Below the pieces are notes generated by a model that was not told where the DNA came from, searched no databases, and worked only from the letters and a program-made list of their open reading frames with translations. Both the position numbers and the translations under genes were made by a program. From Polaromonas eurypsychrophila (GTDB lineage Bacteria; Pseudomonadota; Gammaproteobacteria; Burkholderiales; Burkholderiaceae_C), in contig NZ_BMIG01000008.1 in the NCBI RefSeq assembly GCF_014641715.1, forward strand, positions 110,001 through 174,000: a stretch of 64,000 bases of DNA, given 5' to 3'. The stretch's first letter is position 1; the number at the start of each line of letters is the position of its first letter. Positions 51,662-59,600 of this stretch are shown in pieces.

Positions 51662-52926
51662 TGAGCGACCGCATCCATGCGAGTTACCTGATCGAGACGC
51701 CGCTGGAGCCGGCCGCCGTGGCCGAGGTCATGGCCGGCGAGCAATCCTGCGGCACCTTCAAGCGCGTAGAAGGCGAGACTGACGCACTGCGCGCCCGCGC
51801 ACGGGCAACGGTGGAGCGCATCGATGAACTGGAAAGCGCTGACGCACCCAGCCTGCCGAACGCGCTGCTGGAACGCCAACGCACGCTCGGTCCCTGGCGG
51901 CGGGCACGTGTACACCTGTCGTTCCCGGTTGCCAACATCGGTGCCAACCTGCCCACGCTGGCCGCGACCGTGGCCGGCAACCTGTACGACCTCGGCGAGA
52001 GCACCGGCATGCGGCTGGACACGATGTCCGTGCCGCTTGCCTATCGCCGCCGCTTCGAGCTGCCGCGCGTGGGCATCGCCGGCACGCGCGTGTCCACCGG
52101 CGTGGCGCACGGCGCCCTGGTCGGCACCATCATCAAACCCAACGTCGGTTTCTCCGCCGCGCAGACGGCTGAACTCGTGGCGCGCCTCTGCGCGGCCAGC
52201 GTCGACTTCATCAAGGACGACGAGGTCTGCGCCAACCCGGACCACGCACCACTGGCCGCGCGCGTGCCGGCCGTCATGGCCGTCGTGCGCGATCACCAGC
52301 AGCGCACCGGCAAACTGGTCATGGTGGCCTTCAACATCACCGACGAGGTGGACGCCATGCGGCGCCACGCCGATCTGGTGCAGCGCGAAGGCGGCAGTTG
52401 CGTCATGGCCAGCCTGAACTGGTGCGGCTTCTCTGCCATCCAGGCGCTGCGCAGGCACACGCCGCTGGCGCTGCACGGGCACCGCAACGGCTTTGGCGCA
52501 CTGTCGCGCCATCCGCTGCTGGGTATCTCTTACCAGGCCTACCAGGTGATGTGGCGCCTGGCCGGCGTGGACCACATGCACGTGCACGGGCTCGCCGGCA
52601 AATTCGCCCAGGCAGACGCTGAAGTCATCAGCTCGGCGCACGACTGCTACGCGCCACTGGCTGAAGGGCTGGACGATGCAGTGATGCCCGCGTTTTCGTC
52701 AGGGCAATGGGCTGGCACCGTGGCACCGACCTGGGCCGCCGTAGGCCGCGACGACTTGCTGTTCATGTCGGGCGGAGGGATTCTGGCGCACCCAGGCGGT
52801 GCGGCTGCGGGCGTGGCCAGCATTCGGCAGGCCTGGGCCGCAGCACGGGACGGCGTGCCAGTGCATGAGGCTGCACGTCAGGCTCCCGAATTGGCTCAGG
52901 CCCTGGCATTCTTCGGCACGACGTGA
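51661..52926 (+). CDS. RuBisCO-like protein (form IV, decarboxylase/isomerase type)
   Basis: A 421-residue RuBisCO large-subunit homologue not expected to fix CO2. RuBisCO-type catalytic positions are recognisable: GTIIKPN (Lys corresponding to K175), FIKDDE (carbamylated Lys and Mg2+ ligands corresponding to K201, D203 and E204), HGHRNG (H294, R295), DHMHVHG with GK (H327, K334) and MSGGGILAHPGG (phosphate loop). The K177 position is Asn (KPNVG where RuBisCO has KPKLG). RLPs of this kind next to DUF1537 kinases are known from apiose and isoapionate catabolism, acting on 3-oxo-acid phosphates. The gene overlaps the VOC gene and the kinase gene, forming a coupled trio. Confidence 0.92.
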   Translation: MSDRIHASYLIETPLEPAAVAEVMAGEQSCGTFKRVEGETDALRARARATVERIDELESADAPSLPNALLERQRTLGPWRRARVHLSFPVANIGANLPTLAATVAGNLYDLGESTGMRLDTMSVPLAYRRRFELPRVGIAGTRVSTGVAHGALVGTIIKPNVGFSAAQTAELVARLCAASVDFIKDDEVCANPDHAPLAARVPAVMAVVRDHQQRTGKLVMVAFNITDEVDAMRRHADLVQREGGSCVMASLNWCGFSAIQALRRHTPLALHGHRNGFGALSRHPLLGISYQAYQVMWRLAGVDHMHVHGLAGKFAQADAEVISSAHDCYAPLAEGLDDAVMPAFSSGQWAGTVAPTWAAVGRDDLLFMSGGGILAHPGGAAAGVASIRQAWAAARDGVPVHEAARQAPELAQALAFFGTT

Positions 52927-54227
52927 CAACTTCACCCGCCCTGCTCTGGTATGGCGACGACTTCACGGGCGCCACCGACACGCTGGGCACGGCCGCGCGC
53001 GCTGGCCTGCGCGCCCTGCTCTTCCTTCGGATGCCGACTGACGCCCAACTGATCGCGGCTGGCCCCCTGGACTGCGTGGGCCTGGCCGGCGCGGCTCGCT
53101 CAATGGGGCCTGACGCCATGCGCACCGAACTAGCACCCGTCGTGCCGCTGTTTCACAAACTTGGCGCCCGCGTGCTTCATTACAAGCTTTGCTCGACATT
53201 CGACAGCGCGCCGGACGTAGGCAGCGTCGGCCTGGCGCTGCAGATCCTCAGCGCAGCGCTTCCGGGTGCGCGCACCGCCATCGTCGGCGGACAGCCCGAT
53301 CTTGGCCGTTACTGCGTGTTCGGAAACCTCTTCGCTCGCGCAGGAAGCGCCGGCGAAGTGCACCGCATCGACCGTCATCCCACTATGGCCCGCCACCCGG
53401 TTACGCCAATGGGCGAGGCCGACCTGCGCCGCCACTTGGCCCTGCAGGGGCTCGAGCGGCTTGCGCTGGTCCCCCTCACTACCCTGCGCGGCCCTCCCGA
53501 GGCGCTTCAGGCACGGTGGCAGGCGCTCGTCCAAACCGGACGAGACGCCGTATTGTTCGACGTGGCGGACAACACCGACCTCGAGCAAATCGGAGTGCTG
53601 CTTTGGCGTGAGGCTACCTGCGCGCCCCTCCTCGTAGCTGGCGCCAGTGGTGTGGTGCAGGCGCTGGCACCTTGCATCGCGCCCGCCCGGGTCGCCCGAA
53701 CGTCAGCTCCTGTCATCCCGGCGTGCGGCCCCGTGTTGGTGCTGGCCGGCAGTCTATCGCCGGTCACTGCCGAGCAAGTGCGCAATGCGACTTCATTCGA
53801 AACCGTCTGGCTGAACCCAGAGGCGCTGATCACCACGCCTGACTACCTTGTTGACGGCGCCCAGCGCATTGCAGCGTTACTACGCGATGGCCGGCACGTG
53901 CTGGCTTGCACGGTTGCGCCGGGGCAGGTTGTGCAGCGATCAATCGATGCGCAGGCCCTGGCTCTGGCGGGAGGCGCCCTGCTGGCCCAGGTCTTGAACG
54001 CCGCGCCTCTGGCGCGCGTGGGCGTGGCCGGCGGAGACACCTCCAGCCATGCCGTCCAGGCGCTTGACGCCTGGGGGCTATCCTACCTGGAGGCGCTCGC
54101 GCCCGGTGTGTCGCTGTGCAGGTTGCACAGCGACAACCCGACACTGGACGGAACCGAAATTGCGCTGAAGGGCGGGCAGATGGGCACGCCCGATCTGTTT
54201 GAGCGACTGGTACACGGCACTGCCTGA
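52923..54227 (+). CDS. Four-carbon acid sugar kinase family protein (DUF1537/OtnK/OiaK-like)
   Basis: A 434-residue cytoplasmic kinase of the four-carbon acid sugar kinase family, which phosphorylates threonate, erythronate or 3-oxo-isoapionate. N-terminal domain motifs are YGDDFTGATDTLG (residues 10-22) and HYKLCSTFDSAP. The C-terminal nucleotide-binding domain has VLVLAGSLSPVTAEQV, AGGDTSSHAVQAL and ALKGGQMGTPDLF. It starts at GTG 52923, overlapping the RLP stop (GTGA). The simplest reading is that the kinase activates a branched or 3-oxo sugar acid for the RLP. Confidence 0.92.
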   Translation: MTTSPALLWYGDDFTGATDTLGTAARAGLRALLFLRMPTDAQLIAAGPLDCVGLAGAARSMGPDAMRTELAPVVPLFHKLGARVLHYKLCSTFDSAPDVGSVGLALQILSAALPGARTAIVGGQPDLGRYCVFGNLFARAGSAGEVHRIDRHPTMARHPVTPMGEADLRRHLALQGLERLALVPLTTLRGPPEALQARWQALVQTGRDAVLFDVADNTDLEQIGVLLWREATCAPLLVAGASGVVQALAPCIAPARVARTSAPVIPACGPVLVLAGSLSPVTAEQVRNATSFETVWLNPEALITTPDYLVDGAQRIAALLRDGRHVLACTVAPGQVVQRSIDAQALALAGGALLAQVLNAAPLARVGVAGGDTSSHAVQALDAWGLSYLEALAPGVSLCRLHSDNPTLDGTEIALKGGQMGTPDLFERLVHGTA

Positions 54228-54228
54228 A

Positions 54229-54483
54229 TACACCGCATTATCTGCCGCCGCGCATTTTTTGGGCCTACCCGCAATAGTGGCTAGTTCCAATCTGTTGGTC
54301 AACCTGTCGCAGCGCCTAGCCGAGGCCATGGTGTATTCGCAAGCCGGTTTGCGCATTGCGCAACTCCCATTTTTTGTTGCACCATTCCCTATCCGTAAGC
54401 AATGGCATGAGCAGTACCATTCGCACGCAGGGCATCAATGGCTTAGGCGGCTTGTTTGTGACAATTTTAACGATCTCGCCTAA
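54229..54483 (+). pseudogene. LysR-family regulator remnant (C-terminal ~80 residues)
   Basis: The frame after the kinase reads ALSAAAHFLGLPAIVASSNLL, then RLAEAMVYSQAGLRIAQLPFF, PIRKQWHEQYH and HAGHQWLRRLVCDNF before a stop. This matches the C-terminal end of LysR effector domains (typically LPF..PxxxxxWHxRxHxDxGxxWLR). No HTH domain or start is present. It is a truncated fragment between cargo and integrase, a relic of an earlier gene order in the island. Confidence 0.65.
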
Positions 54484-54539
54484 TTTCAGGCACCACCATT
54501 GGTAGTTGCTCAGTACTTTGATAGTCGAGAGCATCCGCC

Positions 54540-55436
54540 TTGACGCCTCGGATATGGACGAAGTTGTCCAGCGACCGGGCCGAAGCGCTCCGGCTATGGG
54601 CACAGCGGGAATGCGTGCGCGAGGATGACTCCACCAAACTGTTTTCGGTTGTTGCCCGTCGCTACGTCCGGGAGATATTCCCCACTAAGAGCGTCCAGAC
54701 CCGGAAAGACAACGACAAGGAGCTAGCCAATCTCCTCAAGCTCTTTACACAAATGCCCATTGACGCCATCGCACCCATGCACGTCCGCGAGTACATGGAC
54801 ATTCGCGGCCAAACCGCCAAGGTGCGCGCCAACCGCGAGAAGGCCCTGCTCTCGCACATCTTCAACAAAGCCCGCGAATGGGGCTATACAGCGCTCCAGA
54901 ACCCTTGCCAGGGGGTTAAGGGCTTCAAGGAGACCGGGCGCTCCAGGTACATCACGGATGCGGAATTCGACCAGGTCAAGGCCCAAGCCCATTTCACGGT
55001 GATCGACGCGATGGATTTGGCGCTACTGACCGGGCAGCGACCCGCAGACGTGCTGAAACTCAAAAGGACAGATATCCGGGACGGGGCTCTCTGGATCGTC
55101 CAGAACAAAACGGGCCAGCGCCTGGGCGTCGAAATCACCGGCGAGCAGGCGGCCGTCATCGCCAGAATTAACGAGCGTCCACGTCAGGCGATCAGCGCAT
55201 ATCTGATCCAGGATGAAAACGGCCAGCCGCTGACGCAGTGCGCTTTGCGCTCACGCTTTGACAAAGCGCGCACGCTCGCGAAGGTGGATTTTCAGTTTCG
55301 GGATATTCGAGCGAAGGCAGCAACTGACACGGGGGATTTAGCACACTCGCAGATGCTGCTAGGGCATAAAAATTGTGAGATGACCGAGCACTACGTGAAA
55401 ACTCGGACCGGCGCTCGCGTTAAACCGCTCAGATAG
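54540..55436 (+). CDS. Tyrosine recombinase/integrase of the island
   Basis: A 298-residue phage-type site-specific recombinase that would catalyse integration at tRNA-Phe. The core-binding domain (about residues 35-125) has RYVREIFPTKSVQTRKDN and HIFNKAREWGYTALQNPCQGV. The catalytic domain has Arg in LLTGQRPADVLKLKRTDI, Lys in NKTGQRLGV, FRDIRAKAATDTGD (Arg where many integrases have His in HxxR, a known variant in this subfamily), LLGHKNCEMTEHYVKTR with the GH and nucleophile Tyr. The only start is TTG 54540 with in-frame stops upstream, and the arm-type-binding N-terminus of related integrases (about 40 residues) is missing. It may be truncated. Confidence 0.88.
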   Translation: MTPRIWTKLSSDRAEALRLWAQRECVREDDSTKLFSVVARRYVREIFPTKSVQTRKDNDKELANLLKLFTQMPIDAIAPMHVREYMDIRGQTAKVRANREKALLSHIFNKAREWGYTALQNPCQGVKGFKETGRSRYITDAEFDQVKAQAHFTVIDAMDLALLTGQRPADVLKLKRTDIRDGALWIVQNKTGQRLGVEITGEQAAVIARINERPRQAISAYLIQDENGQPLTQCALRSRFDKARTLAKVDFQFRDIRAKAATDTGDLAHSQMLLGHKNCEMTEHYVKTRTGARVKPLR

Positions 55437-56355
55437 ACCGTCGTGGCACCACAAACCGCTTTCGCACATGCCAAGGAAGGCCCTCACACAGCACGTTCCC
55501 CAGCGCGAATATGGCAACTACAAAGCCCATAACCGTGGAAACAAGAGAGTAGGCATCACCGCTGAGCATGTAGACACTTATCAAATAAAAGGCAACGGGC
55601 GGCCCGACAAATGCGGCCAGCAGGCCAATTCGAAGCAACGCATAAAGTGCAGGGAAGGCAAAAAACTCGAACACGTACTTCGTCCAGCTCTTCTTTCGAG
55701 GGGTATCCCACGCAGCGTCGCCTCGCAAAATTACTGGATAAACATTTATCAAGTGCGGATATAGGAAACTTACGTCCGTCATTCTTGCGATGTACAGCGT
55801 CTCTCTTTGTCGGGTGTTGTATAGGCTTCCAAGCCATAGAAGAAGCATTGGGCCAAGTGCCACCTGCATCACACGGACTAAGGTCAACAAGTCCATTTTT
55901 ATGGGCGTACCAACTAGGCTAAGCGTAGCCTTTTCTGGAAGCTCCACGCCGTACAAAGTCAGAGGCCTCGCTTCTAATGCCGCCGCCTGTTTTTTAATAC
56001 CCTCAAGCAAGGGTTGAGGAGCAGGGATTTTGTCATCAATGTCGTAGCGCCGAGGATGCTGCTCGCATTCCGGATTTTTAACTTCCCAAGGGATCATCGC
56101 AAAACGGGTCGCTGACCAGTAGCTGGCTGCAACGTTCCCATTTATGACGACACTTTTTCCTTGGCGCGCTTGCTCCAAACCGCTTAGATTTTGTGCAACC
56201 ACTTCCGCACCGGAGCGTAGGCACCTTGCTTGGCGTCGTTCATCCTGTTTTTCGGATGCCAATGCTACGAACATCACCAGAACACTAATAAAGGCCAGGG
56301 GACCGGCCCAGAACAGCAGGCGTTCATATCGGCGCCCTATCGTAGTCGCTGACAT
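55429..56355 (-). CDS. Unrecognised membrane protein, island cargo
   Basis: A 308-residue protein with about four hydrophobic segments: near residues 15-33 (LLFWAGPLAFISVLVMFVAL), about 178-195 (VMQVALGPMLLLWLGSLY), about 250-270 and about 280-295. The N-terminal loop between segments 1 and 2 is about 140 residues with two Cys (ARCLRSG and NPECEQHP), probably periplasmic. I know no matching family. I chose ATG 56355; upstream in-frame codons run into the attachment site. Its base composition is clearly less GC-rich than the flanks, suggesting later acquisition. It is convergent with the integrase, overlapping by 8 bases. No catalytic motif supports a defence or transport role. Confidence 0.6.
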   Translation of the reverse strand: MSATTIGRRYERLLFWAGPLAFISVLVMFVALASEKQDERRQARCLRSGAEVVAQNLSGLEQARQGKSVVINGNVAASYWSATRFAMIPWEVKNPECEQHPRRYDIDDKIPAPQPLLEGIKKQAAALEARPLTLYGVELPEKATLSLVGTPIKMDLLTLVRVMQVALGPMLLLWLGSLYNTRQRETLYIARMTDVSFLYPHLINVYPVILRGDAAWDTPRKKSWTKYVFEFFAFPALYALLRIGLLAAFVGPPVAFYLISVYMLSGDAYSLVSTVMGFVVAIFALGNVLCEGLPWHVRKRFVVPRRSI

Positions 56356-56367
56356 CACGGCCTCACT

Positions 56368-56397
56368 TTTGTAGAAAGTGTTCCACGTTTGTAGAAA
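56368..56397. repeat. Direct repeat TTTGTAGAAA (two copies, 20-base period)
   Basis: TTTGTAGAAA at 56368-56377 and 56388-56397, just upstream of the 308-residue membrane protein gene and inside the right island end. It could be an operator for that gene or integrase arm sites. Confidence 0.5.
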
Positions 56398-56428
56398 CGC
56401 CCCAGAACCCGAAAAGGGCGCTGGGGCG
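56398..56428 (-). terminator. Hairpin downstream of tRNA-Phe
   Basis: A perfect 8-base stem CGCCCCAG (56398-56405) with CTGGGGCG (56421-56428) and a possible inner stem CCC/GGG. On the minus strand it is followed by TTTCTAC. It lies 9 bases beyond the tRNA CCA end, in the place where the hairpin at 46198 would have been before insertion. Confidence 0.6.
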
Positions 56429-56436
56429 CATGAATA

Positions 56437-56460
56437 CTGGTGGCCTGGGGCGGAATCGAA
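56437..56460 (-). repeat. Right attachment site (24-bp tRNA-Phe 3' end)
   Basis: The copy of the 24-base direct repeat lying within the intact tRNA-Phe gene, identical to 46236-46259. Recombination between the two would excise a circle of about 10.2 kb. Confidence 0.85.
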
Positions 56461-56513
56461 CCACCGACACAAGGATTTTCAATCCTCTGCTCTACCGACT
56501 GAGCTACCGGGCC
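56438..56513 (-). tRNA. tRNA-Phe (GAA)
   Basis: A 76-base tRNA including encoded CCA. The acceptor stem GGCCCGG pairs with CCAGGCC (one C-A mismatch at pair 5-68). The D-arm AGCTCAGTCGGTAGAGC, anticodon GAA in ATTGAAAATC and T-arm GGTGGTTCGATTCC are standard for Phe. Its 3' end is the integration site of the island to the left. It is 18 bases from the end of the response regulator gene. Confidence 0.95.
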
Positions 56514-56531
56514 TGAGCCTAAGATTATATA

Positions 56532-57209
56532 TCAGGCTGCGCGCTTGCCCCGGGTCAGGTCCACGCCCAGTTGCTTGAGCTTGCGGTACAGGTGGGTGCG
56601 CTCCAGGCCGGTCTTTTCAGCCACGCGCGTCATGGAGCCACCTTCCTTGGCGAGGTGGAATTCAAAGTAGGCTTTTTCAAATTCATCACGTGCATCACGC
56701 AGCGGTTTTTCGAGCAGAAAGCTCTGCGTCGCCTGCGGGCCCAGTTCGACCACAGCGGCGGCGATACCGCCGGTCATGGCGACTTCTACGGTCAGGTCCG
56801 GCGCATGCAGCAGGGTGGTTGGCGGTGCCAGTGGTTTGCGTCCCGCTGATTTGACCAGTCCCTGCTCCACCGCCTTGAGCAGTTTTTGCAGGGTGATGGG
56901 TTTTTCGAGGAAGGCCATCGCGCCGATCTTGGTGGCTTCCACAGCTGTGTCAATGGTGGCGTGGCCGCTCATCATGATGACCGGCATCGTCAAGAGGCCG
57001 CTGGAGGACCACTCCTTGAGCAAGGTAACGCCGTCGGTATCAGGCATCCAGATGTCCAGCAGCACCAGATCGGGACGGGCGCGGTTGCGGGCAGCGCGGG
57101 CCTGGGCCGCATTTTCTGCAAGTTCGACCTGATGGCCTTCGTCGTTGAGAATTTCCGACAGCAGATCGCGTATGCCCAATTCGTCGTCAACCACCAGAAT
57201 ATTTGCCAT
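56532..57209 (-). CDS. Response regulator with Fis-type HTH (short NtrX-like)
   Basis: A 225-residue two-component response regulator. The receiver domain (residues 1-120) has the acidic pocket VDDE, phospho-acceptor Asp52 in LVLLDIWMPDTDG and Lys in FLEKPI. The C-terminal helix-turn-helix of Fis type is at about residues 187-218 (MTRVAEKTGLERTHLYRKLKQLGV). The AAA+ sigma54-activating domain of full NtrX is missing; the ~65 residues between (about 125-185) are linker-like. It is encoded just downstream of the NtrY-like kinase, its likely cognate sensor. Confidence 0.88.
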   Translation of the reverse strand: MANILVVDDELGIRDLLSEILNDEGHQVELAENAAQARAARNRARPDLVLLDIWMPDTDGVTLLKEWSSSGLLTMPVIMMSGHATIDTAVEATKIGAMAFLEKPITLQKLLKAVEQGLVKSAGRKPLAPPTTLLHAPDLTVEVAMTGGIAAAVVELGPQATQSFLLEKPLRDARDEFEKAYFEFHLAKEGGSMTRVAEKTGLERTHLYRKLKQLGVDLTRGKRAA

Positions 57210-57281
57210 GATGAATCGCTATCCCTAACCAGCAGTTATCGATCTTGCGGCAGCGCTTCCGCTCTGCGCCCGCAAGTGTTG

Positions 57282-59600
57282 TTAAGTCACAACCGCGAAT
57301 GATAACGATACTTGGGCGCCCTGCACGACCTCATCGACCGTGCGATTTGAAATATCGATGCGGGCGCCGTGTTCGTCGGCAATTTTTTTGACCACTGCAA
57401 GGCCAAGTCCGGTGCCTTTGACCTTGGTTGTGACGTAGGGCTCAAACGCCCGTTTCAGGATGTGCTCGGGGAAGCCGATGCCGTTATCGCGCACCGTCAG
57501 GCGCACGCGGCGCGAGCTGGGCGAGTATTCGGTCTTGAGCGTGACCATCGCAGTACGGCCTGCCGGCAACCCCTCTTGAGCGTCCTGAGCGTTTTGCAAC
57601 AAGTTGTGAATGACCTGGCGAATCTGTTGTGAATCCGCCTTGATCTCGGGACAGCCAGGTTCCAGCTCCGCCTGCACCGGCACCACCGCGTTGTCGCTGG
57701 CATACAGCTGGATCACGTCATTAACCAGCGCGTTGAGGTCTACCGGCTTGAGTTCGGCCGCCGGCAGGCGCGCATAGTCACGGAACTCATTGACCAGCCG
57801 CTTCATCGCATCGACCTGGTCAACAATCGTTTTGACAGATTTGGTCAGCAAAATCTGCTCGGGCTCGGCGACCTTGCCGGTGAGTTTCATTTCCAGCCGT
57901 TCGGCCGACAACTGGATCGGTGTCAACGGGTTCTTGATTTCATGGGCAAGCCGCCTGGCCACTTCGCCCCAGGCCTGGGCGCGCTGGGCCGACACCATTT
58001 CGGACACATCGTCGAACACCAGCAGGCATTCGTTGCCTGGCATCTTGGCGCCGCGGGCAATCAGTGTGATGGCGTTGTCGGGCGTGCCTGGCTGAGCGGC
58101 ATTGAGCTCGAAGGACTGCTGCCAATGCTCGATGCCGTGCAGGGTGTTCTCCCCAAAATAGGTGTCAAACTGCGCCTGGACGCCCTGTGCAAAGGCAGCC
58201 ATGCCGGGAACCTCGCTCAGGGGCCGCCCGTGATGCGCCGCCAGTGGCGCTCGCAGGATGCGGGTGGCGCCGGGGTTGCTGGTCTGGATGCGCCCCTTGA
58301 GATCCAGCACCATAACGCCCGCAGTGAGGTTGTCGAGGATGGTCTGGAGGTTGGCGCGAGCGGCGTCGACCTGGTCCATGCTTTTCTGCACAGCACCGCG
58401 CGCGTCGGCCAGTTGCTGGGTCATGTCCGCAAAGGAGCGGGTCAGTCCGCCGAGCTCGTCCTTGCCCTGCAACGCGGCCTTGGGCGTCAGATCGCCTTGG
58501 GCCACCTGTTTGACGCCTTCCGCAAGTACCAACAGCGGGCGGGCGAGCTGGTTGCCCAGCACCACTGCCAGCAATACCGCGCCAAACACCGCAAGAAACA
58601 GGCTGAGCGTGAGTGTGCCTATGTACATCTTGCGCAAGCCCCCCCTGGCCAGCGCGCGCTCCTGGTACTCGCGGTTGGCCTCCTGCACCGCAATGGCGTT
58701 GGCCACAAAGCTGGCGGGCAGCAGCTCCGTCACCTGCAAAAAGCGGTTCTCGCCGAACAAGCCCACGCCCGCGCTGCTGACCAGCGCCAGCGCCTTGATG
58801 CGGGGAGCGGTGTTCGGGGCGGCGGCAGCAACTGCTGCTGAACCAGGTGCGGCGGCGGGTGCCGGCTCGACGCCTGGTACTTCGCCCCCAGGCAAGGCCA
58901 CTTCGTCCAGCCCCTCAATCTGTGTGGCCACGCGCTGGGCGCGCGCGTTGCGCAGCAGCTGCCCCGGTGGCCGCTCCGGTTTGATCGAGTAACGTGAATC
59001 ACCGGCGCTGGCAATCATCTGGCCGGAGGCCGTCCACAACACCACGTCGCTGACGGCGAGCTGTTCACGCAAGCGCTCCAGCGCCAGACCCGCGGTAGCG
59101 TCAGGCGTTTGCGCCAACTGACCAGCCGCCACCCGCGTTTTATTGGCCAGTTCGGACGCCAGCGTATCGAGCGTGACGCGGCCCAGGTTGAGGCCGGCGT
59201 CCAGCGCGCCTTCGACTTTCACGTCGAACCAGCTTTCGATGGACCGCGACACGAACTGATAAGACACAACGTAAATCATCATGCCGGGCATCAGGCCCAC
59301 CAGCGCAAAAATCGCCGCCAGCTTGACCAGCAGGCGGCTGCCAAACTTGCCCTTGCGCAGGCGCAATACCAGACGAAGGACAATCCAGCCGATCACCAGC
59401 AGCAGCAAGCCGGCCACCGCCACATTCAGCGCAAACAACAGGACGTAGTTGCGCTCGTACATTTCCCTGTTGCCGGTGGCCTGGGTCAACAGGAACATCA
59501 GTACCAAGCCCAGCGCCGCCATCACACCCACACCGACGCCGACCGTCCAGCGGAAGGCAGGACTGCTTTTCACGGACGACACCTGGTGCCTGAGGTTCAC
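57282..59600 (-). CDS. NtrY-like sensor histidine kinase
   Basis: A 772-residue membrane sensor kinase. It has several N-terminal hydrophobic segments (about residues 20-125), a periplasmic or extracytoplasmic region containing an Ala-rich loop (about 235-265), a HAMP domain (about 345-400), a PAS domain (about 405-530), the HisKA H-box ARRLAHEIKNPLTPIQL and a C-terminal ATPase domain with NLLQNAQDAQ and DNGIGFP plus GTGLGLAVVKK. Translation starts at GTG 59600, overlapping the stop of the DUF4390 gene. Its partner is the short NtrX-like regulator. In this group the pair is thought to link nitrogen or redox state to transcription. Confidence 0.9.
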   Translation of the reverse strand: MNLRHQVSSVKSSPAFRWTVGVGVGVMAALGLVLMFLLTQATGNREMYERNYVLLFALNVAVAGLLLLVIGWIVLRLVLRLRKGKFGSRLLVKLAAIFALVGLMPGMMIYVVSYQFVSRSIESWFDVKVEGALDAGLNLGRVTLDTLASELANKTRVAAGQLAQTPDATAGLALERLREQLAVSDVVLWTASGQMIASAGDSRYSIKPERPPGQLLRNARAQRVATQIEGLDEVALPGGEVPGVEPAPAAAPGSAAVAAAAPNTAPRIKALALVSSAGVGLFGENRFLQVTELLPASFVANAIAVQEANREYQERALARGGLRKMYIGTLTLSLFLAVFGAVLLAVVLGNQLARPLLVLAEGVKQVAQGDLTPKAALQGKDELGGLTRSFADMTQQLADARGAVQKSMDQVDAARANLQTILDNLTAGVMVLDLKGRIQTSNPGATRILRAPLAAHHGRPLSEVPGMAAFAQGVQAQFDTYFGENTLHGIEHWQQSFELNAAQPGTPDNAITLIARGAKMPGNECLLVFDDVSEMVSAQRAQAWGEVARRLAHEIKNPLTPIQLSAERLEMKLTGKVAEPEQILLTKSVKTIVDQVDAMKRLVNEFRDYARLPAAELKPVDLNALVNDVIQLYASDNAVVPVQAELEPGCPEIKADSQQIRQVIHNLLQNAQDAQEGLPAGRTAMVTLKTEYSPSSRRVRLTVRDNGIGFPEHILKRAFEPYVTTKVKGTGLGLAVVKKIADEHGARIDISNRTVDEVVQGAQVSLSFAVVT

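Noticed and set aside
51661..52926. True CO2-fixing RuBisCO
   Set aside because: The KPK motif is KPN, loop residues follow the RLP pattern (MSGGGILAHPGG), and no phosphoribulokinase or small subunit is present.
46236..56460. Anti-phage defence island or prophage
   Set aside because: No nuclease, toxin-antitoxin, restriction or phage structural genes were recognised; the cargo is transport and sugar-acid metabolism, and the single unknown membrane protein gives no positive evidence.
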